This document shows, piece after piece, positions 1-6,649 of a stretch of DNA of 22,832 bases (the first letter of the stretch is position 1; every line of letters begins with the position of its first letter). This stretch comes from CAZLQR01 sp964404095 (lineage in GTDB: Bacteria; Patescibacteriota; Microgenomatia; UBA1406; GWC2-37-13), in assembly GCA_964404095.1 (NCBI GenBank), contig CAYOIN010000017.1, positions 1 through 22,832 of the forward strand, in the 5' to 3' direction. The notes below the pieces were generated by a model. It searched no databases. It was not told the origin of the DNA and worked only from the letters and a program-made list of their open reading frames with translations. The position numbers and the translations under genes were made by a program.

Positions 1-1
1 C

Positions 2-49
2 GAAGAAAGTATTCAGCAGATGATGCAGAAGTACGGCTCAGGACAGTGA
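2..49 (+). CDS. C-terminal end of an unidentified protein (partial)
   Basis: An open frame enters from the left edge and ends at a TGA at 47-49. The 15 visible residues, EESIQQMMQKYGSGQ, look like a polar helical C-terminus. The stop lies directly against the stop of the convergent nadM gene at 50-52, which fits the packing of the rest of the window. Too little is present to name a family, and the frame could be fortuitous. Confidence 0.45.
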   Translation, partial: EESIQQMMQKYGSGQ

Positions 50-511
50 TTACTCAAGGTATTTCTCGAGTTGCGAACTGAGATCTACACGCAGATCGAG
101 ACTCTTCCGAATCGATGTTCCTTCATAGCGCTCTCTGTTGAGATACGGGACTCTCACGACTGAGTATCCTGCAGCTTCGAAAATCTTGTTTGGCCACTCG
201 TTATTTCCAAAGACCACATCAAACTCCCCTACTCCCTCCTCGATAGACTTCATCCATGCTTCATCGCTCGGATTATCCGGAACCGCGACGATCCCCTTCA
301 CTCGTTTGGATAGATTAAACTTTGCAACCGCCTTCGTAATCATGTTCTTCCGCTGTTCGAAGCTAAATGGATTCTTATCATCCGAAACATTGGTGCTCCC
401 CACCACAATCACAATCGATGCGCATTGTTCAAGTGCTTGTTGCATGAGATATACATGACCTCGATGAATCGGCTGAAACCGCCCGAGTATCAAACCTGTC
501 TGGTACTTCAT
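50..511 (-). CDS. nadM: Nicotinamide-nucleotide adenylyltransferase, archaeal NadM type
   Basis: Predicted cytoplasmic enzyme of 153 aa that joins NMN (or nicotinate mononucleotide) to the AMP part of ATP to make NAD or its precursor. The nucleotidyltransferase HxGH signature is in GRFQPIHRGH (residues 10-19), NPF follows near 47-49, FGNNEW lies in the second half, and the second signature GTSIRK is near the C-terminus. This order is characteristic of the short archaeal-type NMN adenylyltransferases, which also occur in some bacteria. A longer frame starts at 532, but I prefer the ATG at 511: the next residues enter the first beta strand directly and a TATCAT box ends six bases upstream, matching the leaderless pattern seen across this window. 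It was probably the divergent neighbour of ychF before the 616-2137 insertion. A related cytidylyltransferase-fold enzyme is the main alternative. Confidence 0.85.
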   Translation of the reverse strand: MKYQTGLILGRFQPIHRGHVYLMQQALEQCASIVIVVGSTNVSDDKNPFSFEQRKNMITKAVAKFNLSKRVKGIVAVPDNPSDEAWMKSIEEGVGEFDVVFGNNEWPNKIFEAAGYSVVRVPYLNRERYEGTSIRKSLDLRVDLSSQLEKYLE

Positions 512-517
512 AGCACC

Positions 518-523
518 ATGATA
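518..523 (-). promoter_or_regulatory. -10 box of nadM (TATCAT), leaderless spacing
   Basis: Read on the minus strand, TATCAT is followed by six bases and then the ATG at 511, so transcription would start at or next to the start codon. No convincing -35 hexamer is seen. Confidence 0.45.
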
Positions 524-557
524 CCATGCCATGCCGTTTCATGATTGTCAGAAAGAC

Positions 558-566
558 TGATATAAT
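558..566 (+). promoter_or_regulatory. Extended -10 promoter, upstream copy (TGATATAAT)
   Basis: TGATATAAT fits the extended -10 form TGnTATAAT. Eight bases later comes the ATG at 575 of the truncated ychF copy. The same box precedes intact ychF at 2080-2088. The TG of this box is the first base pair of the 58-bp repeat. Confidence 0.6.
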
Positions 567-615
567 TACCTATCATGAAGCTCTCTATCGGTATCGTTGG
601 ACTCCCCAATGTCGG
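558..615 (+). repeat. 58-bp direct repeat, left copy (ychF promoter and 5' end)
   Basis: Identical over 58 bases to 2080-2137; identity stops at 557 versus 2079 (C versus A) and at 616 versus 2138 (C versus A). It contains the extended -10 box, the 8-base spacer and the first 13 codons of ychF plus two bases. Confidence 0.95.
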
Positions 616-625
616 CATTATCTAA
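575..625 (+). pseudogene. Truncated ychF copy, 16-codon open frame
   Basis: Starts exactly like ychF and reads MKLSIGIVGLPNVGII before a TAA at 623-625. The Walker A motif is broken after GLPNVG, before the essential Lys-Ser-Thr, so the peptide cannot be a GTPase/ATPase. It keeps its own -10 box and could still be transcribed into the 3' end of the oppositely oriented 618-1988 gene. Most likely a by-product of the insertion that duplicated this sequence. Confidence 0.8.
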
Positions 626-2079
626 GCACCCGATGAAGACGTAGGCTTATATTGTTTTTTTGGTCCTGAACGGAATAAACCACAAACTCTCCGTCGGTGT
701 CCCATTTTTCAGACTTATAGTCGAGTTCAGTAAATGCAACTTCCTTATAATTACCCAGGTCTAAGTAGCGGATCGTTTTATTGTCATGAGTGAAGTAAAA
801 CCTATCTCCTATCAACTTAGCTTCGTCCCAAATTATCGAATGTCCGGACTTTGCATTAGCATCCATTGTAACTGTTTTGTTCAGTTTGAAATCAAAAAAA
901 TTCGCTTTGTTTGGCCCAATATGTTCGGTCGTCAGATAATATAAATACCTACCATTACACTGAACTCCGGACTTCCATTTCACTGTATCGAAGTCGATCA
1001 TTTTGCTTTTATGAGTGGTCAGATCAAACGCTATTACTTGATATTTATTTGTTATGCCACAAATCTTCTCACCGTTCATCGTAATCTGTTCAAAGGAGTT
1101 TAGTTCCGGCAACCTCGTTTCTTTTTTGTTGACCAAGTCTAGAATAATCACCTCACTACTCATTTCTCCTTTAGTACCGTTACTCGAATTGCCCCCTAAA
1201 TCGGTGGATTTTCTTCTAAAAACGAGGCGATTGTTATACGTTCCAATCAATTTATCAACGTTCTTTACGATAATACTTTTAGTCGCCGGTTTTGGGTCAT
1301 ACTTGTAAAGAGTATTACCTTGTAGGTAGAATATGTTATTATCATAGATTTTTGCCTTCCCATCTATTTTATGGGGGTTATCTTGACTTTCGTCCTCGTT
1401 GTTAGATAGTTGGGTTATTGAACCAACTGAGGTTTGAGATGAAAACTTAAACACAAAAATATCCCACACATTTCTCGGAAATGGTGGAAAAATTTTTGTG
1501 TGCTCGCTCCATAAAATATGATTGTCGCTTATACTAAAATCGAACTTTGACGGATTCCTATCAGCCACAAGCACCTCCCTCGAGAAATCATAACTCTTAC
1601 TTCCGCCAGGGAGTGGGTTTTGTATCGCGGCTTCATTCTGAGCAATCTTTGAATTTACAGCACTTGCAAGAAAGTAACACAAAACAAATACTAATAATGT
1701 ACGTGTAAGCGAACTCCTAAAGCTCATTTTTTGCCTGAAAAGTCGCCTCATCAAGAGAGTAACTAAAATACTCGCTACCGGTAGTTCGAATAGTAGTGAT
1801 AGCGTTAGAAATAATCCTATATAAAGAGGGACTTCACCAATGTTCAACATCTTTATCAAAACTGCCGAAAACAGCAAAAGTACAATCGGAGCAAAATAGT
1901 AGTTTATAAAGCCGAAAACAATGAGAAGCATATTGATTTTAACATCCCATTTTCTTTTCACCTTTAGCGCTGTGAAGTTTCCTACCATACGAATTGTAAT
2001 TATTATTACATAATAAATTCCGCTATACCACCTAGAACAACTTATATAATTAGTGACGAATCCAACTATTTTTAGCTCA
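616..2079. other. AT-rich segment inserted between the two ychF 5' ends
   Basis: This stretch separates two identical copies of the ychF 5' end and is visibly richer in A and T than its neighbours. It carries one complete minus-strand gene (618-1988) whose stop codon is two bases from the left repeat, plus about 90 bp of upstream DNA. I see no transposase, integrase or terminal inverted repeats. Deleting 1522 bp (one repeat plus the insert) would restore a plausible nadM/ychF divergent arrangement. Horizontal acquisition is inferred. Confidence 0.65.
618..1988 (-). CDS. Three-helix membrane protein with predicted beta-propeller-like exposed domain
   Basis: Protein of 456 aa, family not recognised. 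Three hydrophobic segments lie at about residues 20-45, 53-80 and 97-112. About 340 mostly polar residues follow, with repeated short strand-turn units (for example DNHILWS, DNNIFYLQGN, NGRYLYYL, GDRFYFTHD, DGEFVVYS) spaced roughly 40-50 residues apart. That spacing is typical of TolB/WD40-like beta-propeller blades, so an exposed propeller on a membrane anchor is inferred. Only two cysteines occur in the domain and no catalytic motif is visible. The gene is the sole cargo of the inserted AT-rich segment, and its codon choice (many AAA, AAT, TTT, ATA) differs from the flanking genes, suggesting transfer. The ATG at 1988 follows an AT-rich region without a Shine-Dalgarno. Confidence 0.8.
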   Translation of the reverse strand: MVGNFTALKVKRKWDVKINMLLIVFGFINYYFAPIVLLLFSAVLIKMLNIGEVPLYIGLFLTLSLLFELPVASILVTLLMRRLFRQKMSFRSSLTRTLLVFVLCYFLASAVNSKIAQNEAAIQNPLPGGSKSYDFSREVLVADRNPSKFDFSISDNHILWSEHTKIFPPFPRNVWDIFVFKFSSQTSVGSITQLSNNEDESQDNPHKIDGKAKIYDNNIFYLQGNTLYKYDPKPATKSIIVKNVDKLIGTYNNRLVFRRKSTDLGGNSSNGTKGEMSSEVIILDLVNKKETRLPELNSFEQITMNGEKICGITNKYQVIAFDLTTHKSKMIDFDTVKWKSGVQCNGRYLYYLTTEHIGPNKANFFDFKLNKTVTMDANAKSGHSIIWDEAKLIGDRFYFTHDNKTIRYLDLGNYKEVAFTELDYKSEKWDTDGEFVVYSVQDQKNNISLRLHRVLR

Positions 2080-2088
2080 TGATATAAT
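2080..2088 (+). promoter_or_regulatory. Extended -10 promoter of ychF
   Basis: TGATATAAT (TGn plus TATAAT) ends eight bases before the ychF ATG at 2097, so the mRNA should be leaderless or carry one or two bases. No good -35 is seen at 17 bp, as is common for extended -10 promoters. Confidence 0.65.
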
Positions 2089-2137
2089 TACCTATCATGA
2101 AGCTCTCTATCGGTATCGTTGGACTCCCCAATGTCGG
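2080..2137 (+). repeat. 58-bp direct repeat, right copy (start of intact ychF)
   Basis: Perfect copy of 558-615. It supplies the promoter and the first codons of the functional ychF gene, so the insertion upstream did not cost the cell this gene. Confidence 0.95.
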
Positions 2138-3128
2138 AAAATCAACCCTCTTCAACTCGCTCCTCAAGAAACAGGTTGCACTTGAGGCAAACTACCCGTT
2201 TGCCACGATCGACCCCAACGTAGGTATCATCGAGGTTCCAGATGAACGTCTTTCCAAACTAGCCGAGATTGTGAAAACGCAGAAAATCGTACCTGCAGCA
2301 GTTGAGTTCTACGACATAGCCGGGCTCGTGAAGGGAGCGTCACAGGGTGAAGGGCTTGGAAATCAGTTCCTCTCACATATTCGTGAGGTCGCTGCTATCG
2401 CTCATGTCGTACGCCTATTTGAGGATAAGGATATTATTCATGTAGCGAATCAGGTAAACCCAGTTGATGACATTAAGACCATCGAGACCGAGCTTATTCT
2501 TGCCGATCTTCAGACGCTTAATAAGCAGAAGGAGCCAAAGGGCACAAGCGCCCCAAAGGAAGCATTCCTCGCCTATGAGTCGGTCCGCAAGCTTATCACC
2601 GGCCTGAATGACGGCAAGCCGGCACGAGAAGTACAGCTGAGTCCTGACGAGCTTGAGGCAATCCAACCACTCAACCTCATCACCATGAAACCGGTCATTT
2701 TCTGTTTTAATTGCTCTCTCGAACAGCTCGAGAGCCCCGAACAGACCTCTACTCAGATTGTAGAGATTCTTCAACAGGCTCAGAATTCTACAGCCTCGTT
2801 CCTCATATTCAACCCACTCGAAGAAACAACCCTTAACCATCTCATCCAGAAAGCATATGAAACCCTAGGACTCATCTCGTTTCTCACCGCTGGAGAAAAA
2901 GAGGCGCGCGCATGGACGGTGCGACGTGGTGAGCTCGCTCCGCAGGCGGCAGGCGCCATTCACACAGACTTTGAAAAGAAGTTCATAAAAGCAGATGTCG
3001 TGAAGTATGAAGACTTCGTGAACTGCAATGGTTGGCATGGCGCCCGCGAGAAAGGAAGAGCGCTCATCTGCGGAAAAGACTACGTCATGCAGGATGGAGA
3101 CGTCGTAGAGTTCAAGATCGGGGCGTAG
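2097..3128 (+). CDS. ychF: Obg-family GTP/ATP-binding protein YchF
   Basis: Cytoplasmic P-loop protein of 343 aa, a translation-factor-class NTPase (OLA1/YchF) that usually prefers ATP and associates with ribosomes. Walker A GLPNVGKST is at residues 9-17, the FATIDPNVG segment follows, the G3 motif is DIAGLVKGAS, and the family stretch NPVDDIKTIETELILADL is intact. The C-terminal part contains the FLTAGEKEARAWTVRRG and HTDFEKKFI segments and ends in a TGS domain. The G4 region reads FNCS instead of Asn-Lys-x-Asp, in keeping with this family's relaxed nucleotide choice. The length is slightly below the usual 360 or so. The gene overlaps the convergent glycosyltransferase by 17 bp at its 3' end. 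Its promoter and first codons are duplicated 1.5 kb upstream. Confidence 0.96.
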   Translation: MKLSIGIVGLPNVGKSTLFNSLLKKQVALEANYPFATIDPNVGIIEVPDERLSKLAEIVKTQKIVPAAVEFYDIAGLVKGASQGEGLGNQFLSHIREVAAIAHVVRLFEDKDIIHVANQVNPVDDIKTIETELILADLQTLNKQKEPKGTSAPKEAFLAYESVRKLITGLNDGKPAREVQLSPDELEAIQPLNLITMKPVIFCFNCSLEQLESPEQTSTQIVEILQQAQNSTASFLIFNPLEETTLNHLIQKAYETLGLISFLTAGEKEARAWTVRRGELAPQAAGAIHTDFEKKFIKADVVKYEDFVNCNGWHGAREKGRALICGKDYVMQDGDVVEFKIGA

Positions 3129-3897
3129 CTCTTCGGTATCTCAGATAGATGTCGATGTAGCGGATCGATGAGAAAAATGCGAACACAAGGCCTTGCCACC
3201 CGTCCATAAAGCCTTTGTGTCTCCCGAACATTGATACGAAGGTGCTCAACGGTTTCCAGAAGCAGTACCGAAAAAATGTGGGTACTACTCCCTGCTCAGC
3301 AAGAAGCTTCACATCAAGCGCGTTATACCGTACCCATCGTTTCAGATATCGGCCAAACTCGGGATCTGCATAGTGGAGTAGATCGCTCTTCAACGATCCC
3401 ACAATCCCCTTCACCGCAACGTTCTCATGTACCGTTTTGCAGGGGAAATGAGCGACACCATGTCGATACAGCCGAATTGTTCGATCGGGATACACGCCTC
3501 CTTTTGTGAGAAATCGCCCGAGAAACAGATTTTTTCGAGAAATCCAGTATGCGACAATAGACTCCTCAGTTCGTTCCTTTGAAGCTATAATACCCTGTAT
3601 TTCTGCCCGCAGCTCGGGAGAAACTTCCTCATCAGCGTCCAGCTGGAGGATCCAGTCTGCTTTGGCTCGTTCGATTGCTTTCTGCTTGTTTATATGGAAC
3701 ATGGGGGGGTTGTCTTCCTGGTAAACGGTGACCTTCTCCGAATGATAGGACTCGATGATGGACATTGTCTTGTCCGTTGATCCACCGTCTACGATTACAA
3801 CCTCATCAACCCAGTCGATGCAGGAATCGAGCGCATATCGAATGAACTTTTCTTCGTTGTAGACAGCCAGACACAGTGCTATGGTAGGAGATTTCAT
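3112..3897 (-). CDS. GT2-family glycosyltransferase
   Basis: Protein of 261 aa with a GT-A fold signature. LCLAVYNEE opens the Rossmann-like half, VIVDGGSTD (residues 35-42) is the nucleotide-sugar binding element, and QLDADEE (86-91) holds the DxD metal-binding motif at D87 and D89. The C-terminal region (GRFLTKGGVYPDRTIRLYRHG, HENV, then FWKPLSTFVSMFGRHKGFMDG) resembles the small WaaE/KdtX-like family that adds a sugar to lipid-linked or LPS-core glycans. One amphipathic to hydrophobic stretch near residue 230 may touch the membrane. Donor and acceptor cannot be read from sequence. It overlaps the end of ychF and shares a short upstream region with rpmB. Confidence 0.88.
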   Translation of the reverse strand: MKSPTIALCLAVYNEEKFIRYALDSCIDWVDEVVIVDGGSTDKTMSIIESYHSEKVTVYQEDNPPMFHINKQKAIERAKADWILQLDADEEVSPELRAEIQGIIASKERTEESIVAYWISRKNLFLGRFLTKGGVYPDRTIRLYRHGVAHFPCKTVHENVAVKGIVGSLKSDLLHYADPEFGRYLKRWVRYNALDVKLLAEQGVVPTFFRYCFWKPLSTFVSMFGRHKGFMDGWQGLVFAFFSSIRYIDIYLRYRRATPRS

Positions 3898-3898
3898 T

Positions 3899-3927
3899 TT
3901 GAGTTTTGCCTAATTTTATGGTATCAT
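3899..3927 (+). promoter_or_regulatory. Promoter of rpmB (TTGAGT / TATCAT, 17 bp)
   Basis: TTGAGT (3899-3904) and TATCAT (3922-3927) are separated by 17 bp, giving a leader of about 34 nt. This is one of few genes here with a real 5' leader. The -35 lies just upstream of the divergent GT2 start, so the two promoters overlap. Confidence 0.5.
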
Positions 3928-3944
3928 ATTATCTCGCAATACAC

Positions 3945-3964
3945 CGTCTTGGTGTGCGAAGACG
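3945..3964 (+). promoter_or_regulatory. Hairpin immediately before the rpmB start codon
   Basis: CGTCTT and AAGACG can pair as a 6-bp stem with an 8-nt loop, ending three bases before the ATG. In a gene without a Shine-Dalgarno this could govern initiation. It is short and unproven. Confidence 0.35.
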
Positions 3965-3967
3965 CCT

Positions 3968-4249
3968 ATGAAATGCTTTCACTGTGGTAAAACGGTATTG
4001 TTTGGTCGCTCACATACACATCATCGTGGTGTAGCGGGAGGACGATGGAAAAAACGAGCTCCAAAAACCGCTCGTGTATTCAAGCCGAATCTCCAGAAAA
4101 TCTCGATTATGGTAGCTGGTAAAGCAAAGACCGTGTACATGTGTACTCGTTGCATTAAGCGCGTCCGTAAGGATCTCAAAGACGGCGTACAGCCGTTCGT
4201 AACCCTCGTTGCGGTTCAACAGGCGCCGGTTTCGGTAGCTACTGCGTAA
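3968..4249 (+). CDS. rpmB: 50S ribosomal protein bL28 (zinc-ribbon form)
   Basis: Component of the large ribosomal subunit, 93 aa. The start MKCFHCGK and the basic SHTHHRGVAGGRWKKRAPKTARVFKPNLQ segment are typical bL28. Two CxxC pairs (C3/C6 and C59/C62) form the zinc-binding variant, in contrast to the cysteine-free paralogue of many bacteria. A 15-residue tail rich in Val, Ala and Pro extends past the usual end. It stands alone rather than in a ribosomal operon and converges on def. Its leader contains a small hairpin. Confidence 0.95.
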   Translation: MKCFHCGKTVLFGRSHTHHRGVAGGRWKKRAPKTARVFKPNLQKISIMVAGKAKTVYMCTRCIKRVRKDLKDGVQPFVTLVAVQQAPVSVATA

Positions 4250-4264
4250 ATACCCTCAAGAGCC

Positions 4265-4813
4265 TTAGGCCTTTATTTTGACAAGCTCATCACCATCTTC
4301 TTCGTAGAGTTGTGTTCCCTGCTCAAGACATCGCTGGGTAAAGAGAATGCCGTTCAGGTGGTCAACCTCATGCTGAACAATGATCGCCTCAAATCCCTCG
4401 TACGTTGTGGTGTGTACGGTGCCGTCGAGATCCATAGACACAAGCTCTACCTTGCTCTCCCGACGAAGTGGTGCCCAAATATGCGGTATGGAGAGACATC
4501 CCTCCATCTTTCCTTCTTTATTCTTCCGTTTCGTTCCGCTCTGATTCACACGAGTTCCGTCACTAGCCGGAACGAGGGTAATTTCGGGGTTTATGTGGAC
4601 CGTGATCTCTCCTGTCGTTGTTGGGCGCATGATGAATAGACTGAGCCCTTCTCCTACCTGGGTCGCGGCAAGTCCTACCCCCTCCGGATCGCGTTGTGCG
4701 ATGAGGGTCTTTTTCATCTCTTCAACGAGCGACCGTATCTTTGGCGTGACGGTCTTTACGCGCTGCGTTGGCGTGGTCAGCACTGGATTGGGAATGGTTA
4801 CGATCTTTAACAT
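4265..4813 (-). CDS. def: Peptide deformylase
   Basis: Metalloenzyme of 182 aa that removes the formyl group from the N-terminal methionine of new proteins. All three signature motifs are present: GVGLAATQVG (45-54), EGCLS (104-108, with ligand Cys106), and QHEVDH (147-152, ligands His148 and His152, catalytic Glu149). A hydrophilic insert of about 20 residues (82-103) precedes motif 2 and is longer than in E. coli Def. I chose the ATG at 4813 because MLKIVTIPNP is the canonical start; a longer frame from 4897 only overlaps the dsbB coding sequence. The start lies two bases after the dsbB stop, so the two genes form an operon. Confidence 0.95.
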   Translation of the reverse strand: MLKIVTIPNPVLTTPTQRVKTVTPKIRSLVEEMKKTLIAQRDPEGVGLAATQVGEGLSLFIMRPTTTGEITVHINPEITLVPASDGTRVNQSGTKRKNKEGKMEGCLSIPHIWAPLRRESKVELVSMDLDGTVHTTTYEGFEAIIVQHEVDHLNGILFTQRCLEQGTQLYEEDGDELVKIKA

Positions 4814-4815
4814 AA

Positions 4816-5388
4816 TTATCTTTTTTTTGCGCGACCTCTCGAGGGAACGGGTGAAGCAAAGCTCAGTAGTATGATGATAACCATGAACACCGCCCATGCC
4901 ATCAGCGGAAAGGTCATAAAGCCGAAGTAGAGATCATATCCTTTATCGCACGGAACGCCAGCATACTGCTTCGCACATGGGAGGATGGGTACCAGCGTCC
5001 GTGGCAATACATGCAGTGAATAGTGGTACAGTGCGATCAGGCCTCCGACAGCATTCAGAACCATTAAATATGGTGTCAGAACACGCTCATTTCTTAGCTG
5101 CGCAACGTACAGCAATACCACCTGTGGATACATTGCTATGCGTTGATACCAGCACAGAATACAGGGTGGGAAATGAAGAACCTCTGAGAGAAAAAGACTC
5201 GCGAGTGTTGCCATCGATGCAGCGACAAATGCAAGTTGATATGCATATGGGTGAAGGAGTTTTCTCAGCCTATCAAAGTGATCAAGGCGAACGAGCTTTT
5301 TAGCTACAAAGAGCACCCCAACGACACAAACTGAGATAAACGCGAGAAGCCCGAGCACCGAGATGATCGTAAGCGAAACCTTCGTCAT
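4816..5388 (-). CDS. dsbB: DsbB/BdbC-type disulfide bond formation membrane protein
   Basis: Membrane oxidoreductase of 190 aa that passes electrons from a thioredoxin-like DsbA partner to quinone, so exported proteins acquire disulfides. The redox pair is C76-I-L-C79 in PPCILCWYQRIAMYP, a near-perfect family signature. The second external pair is C138 (LPCAK) and C147 (VPCDKG). Hydrophobic segments lie at about 6-29, 50-70, 84-97, 105-123 and 157-178: the four-helix DsbB core plus an extra N-terminal helix. No DsbA is seen in the window. The cysteine-rich surface proteins encoded just downstream on the map (7964-9625) are plausible clients. Followed at once by def. Confidence 0.92.
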   Translation of the reverse strand: MTKVSLTIISVLGLLAFISVCVVGVLFVAKKLVRLDHFDRLRKLLHPYAYQLAFVAASMATLASLFLSEVLHFPPCILCWYQRIAMYPQVVLLYVAQLRNERVLTPYLMVLNAVGGLIALYHYSLHVLPRTLVPILPCAKQYAGVPCDKGYDLYFGFMTFPLMAWAVFMVIIILLSFASPVPSRGRAKKR

Positions 5389-5395
5389 GGTAGAT

Positions 5396-5401
5396 AGTAT
5401 A
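5396..5401 (-). promoter_or_regulatory. -10 box of dsbB-def (TATACT), leaderless spacing
   Basis: Minus-strand TATACT ends seven bases before the dsbB ATG at 5388. It shares bases with a plus-strand TATAAT at 5400-5405 that may serve the M50 gene, so the two transcripts may compete for polymerase. Confidence 0.5.
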
Positions 5402-5405
5402 TAAT
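5400..5405 (+). promoter_or_regulatory. Possible -10 box of the M50 protease gene (TATAAT)
   Basis: TATAAT lies 32 bases before the ATG at 5438, which would give a leader of about 25 nt. No good -35 is visible. An AGGAGG at 5408-5413 falls near the predicted transcription start and is too far from the ATG (24 bases) to act as a normal ribosome binding site. Confidence 0.3.
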
Positions 5406-5437
5406 ATAGGAGGCTCTACGGCTAACTTTATTGGATT

Positions 5438-6037
5438 ATGATTGATCTACTTACCCAATCCCCTCTTCTGTTTGGCATCTACGCTGTCGCACTCTTAGGA
5501 GCTATTTCGATTCATGAGTTTAGTCATGCACTCGTGGCAGACCGTCTCGGCGATCCAACGCCACGAATACAGGGTCGGGTCACGCTGGATCCAAGGGCTC
5601 ATATCGATCTTACCGGGATCCTCTTTCTCTTTGTTTTTGGTTTTGGTTGGGGTCGCCCGGTTCAGTTTGACCCATTCAACCTCGAACATCCTCGGCGCGA
5701 CGCCGCATTGATCTCGGTAGCCGGACCGATTTCGAACCTTATTATTGCCGTAATCTGCTCGCTCATATATACCGCCACCTCATTTTCTCTCCTGTTACCG
5801 TTTATCACGCTCAACGTCATACTTGCGGTATTCAACCTCCTCCCCATACATCCGCTCGATGGGTTCAAGATTGTCGGTGGCCTCCTCTCCGAAGAAAAGG
5901 CTCGAGAATGGTATCAACTGGAACGATATGGCATTCTCTTCCTGATCCTACTCATACTCCCAATGGGCGGTGGCTCGATGCTTTCGAAGATTATTACCCC
6001 AGTGATGCAGTTTGTTCTCGGACTGTTAATCCGATAG
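5438..6037 (+). CDS. Site-2-protease-like M50 metalloprotease
   Basis: Integral membrane protein of 199 aa, a compact member of the M50B group without PDZ domain. The zinc site HEFSH is at residues 26-30 (His26, Glu27, His30) inside the first helix. The AGP motif is at 95-97 and the third ligand motif NLLPIHPLDG is at about 133-142, with Asp141. Between them lies the GRVTLDPRAHIDLTG region typical of the short YwhC-like proteins. About five hydrophobic segments are visible. Such proteases cut membrane-spanning segments of signalling or surface proteins. The neighbouring membrane-anchored cohesin proteins are possible substrates, but this is only proximity. Confidence 0.93.
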   Translation: MIDLLTQSPLLFGIYAVALLGAISIHEFSHALVADRLGDPTPRIQGRVTLDPRAHIDLTGILFLFVFGFGWGRPVQFDPFNLEHPRRDAALISVAGPISNLIIAVICSLIYTATSFSLLLPFITLNVILAVFNLLPIHPLDGFKIVGGLLSEEKAREWYQLERYGILFLILLILPMGGGSMLSKIITPVMQFVLGLLIR

Positions 6038-6042
6038 CTCCG

Positions 6043-6636
6043 TTAGTTCGCTGGTGAGGGATTCTGTGCTGCCTTAATACACTTAATGTACTCCTGAGTA
6101 CTGCACTCTGTTCCCAGCTTCGCCTTAATCGCCTCGCAGTCGGTTTCCTTACAGGTATTCATTCTATCCTCGATCGGCGTCTCGGTTGTCGTATCTGCAG
6201 TCGCGGTTGGGGTTGGTGTAGGTGAGCCAATAACCTCTGTCGTGGTTTCGTTCTCTGACTTGGTCGTAAAACTCCATGGTACGCCAGCATTGTCGAAGGT
6301 TTCATCCGCACCGGCGGTAAGTACAAAGAAGTACGATGTATTCGGCGTAAGCGAGCTGATCACTACAGAGTGTTCTTTTCCTTCCGGTGTTGTAGCCGGT
6401 GCAAACTGCGTCAAGCTCGAAGCCGAAACTCCGTACTTCACCACCGCTCCCACGGTATCGTTTCCGGTTGTCCAGCTTACCTTCGCAGATGTAGCTGTCA
6501 CTTCGGAGATCGCGATATTTTCCGGCTTCTCACTGGAGGCGCGCGAGAAGGTCTGCATAAACAAGAATCCGCCTACGATGAGCGCCAAACCAAGAACAGA
6601 TCCGATACTTACCGCAATAAGTTTACTTTTTTTCAT
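6043..6636 (-). CDS. Membrane-anchored fibronectin type III domain protein
   Basis: Protein of 197 aa, last gene of the cohesin/dockerin operon. A basic N-terminus and one hydrophobic helix (about 6-27) serve as signal or anchor. A single fibronectin-III module spans about 36-126, with the typical ISEVTATSAKVSWTT opening, the VKYG strand, SLTPNTSYFFVLTA and the WSFTT end. A Thr-Pro linker (137-155) leads to a small C-terminal unit with four cysteines (162, 167, 178, 186) that probably form two disulfides. I chose the ATG at 6636 because it directly precedes the Lys-rich signal; the longer frame from 6702 overlaps the upstream gene. There is no Shine-Dalgarno, and the gap to the upstream stop is 13 bases. 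A binding or adhesion role at the surface is inferred. Confidence 0.85.
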   Translation of the reverse strand: MKKSKLIAVSIGSVLGLALIVGGFLFMQTFSRASSEKPENIAISEVTATSAKVSWTTGNDTVGAVVKYGVSASSLTQFAPATTPEGKEHSVVISSLTPNTSYFFVLTAGADETFDNAGVPWSFTTKSENETTTEVIGSPTPTPTATADTTTETPIEDRMNTCKETDCEAIKAKLGTECSTQEYIKCIKAAQNPSPAN

Positions 6637-6649
6637 GTGTGTATGAATA

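Noticed and set aside
616..2079. Classical insertion sequence
   Set aside because: No transposase and no terminal inverted repeats were found, and a 58-bp duplication does not fit known IS target-site duplications.
4250..4264. Terminator between rpmB and def
   Set aside because: Only a three-base GCC/GGC pairing is possible in this 15-base gap.
4814..4897. N-terminal extension of peptide deformylase
   Set aside because: It lies wholly within dsbB coding sequence, and the canonical deformylase start is MLKIVTIPNP at 4813.
5408..5413. Perfect AGGAGG Shine-Dalgarno-like sequence
   Set aside because: It is 24 bases from the ATG of the M50 gene and no start codon lies at a workable distance; other genes here do not use such sites.
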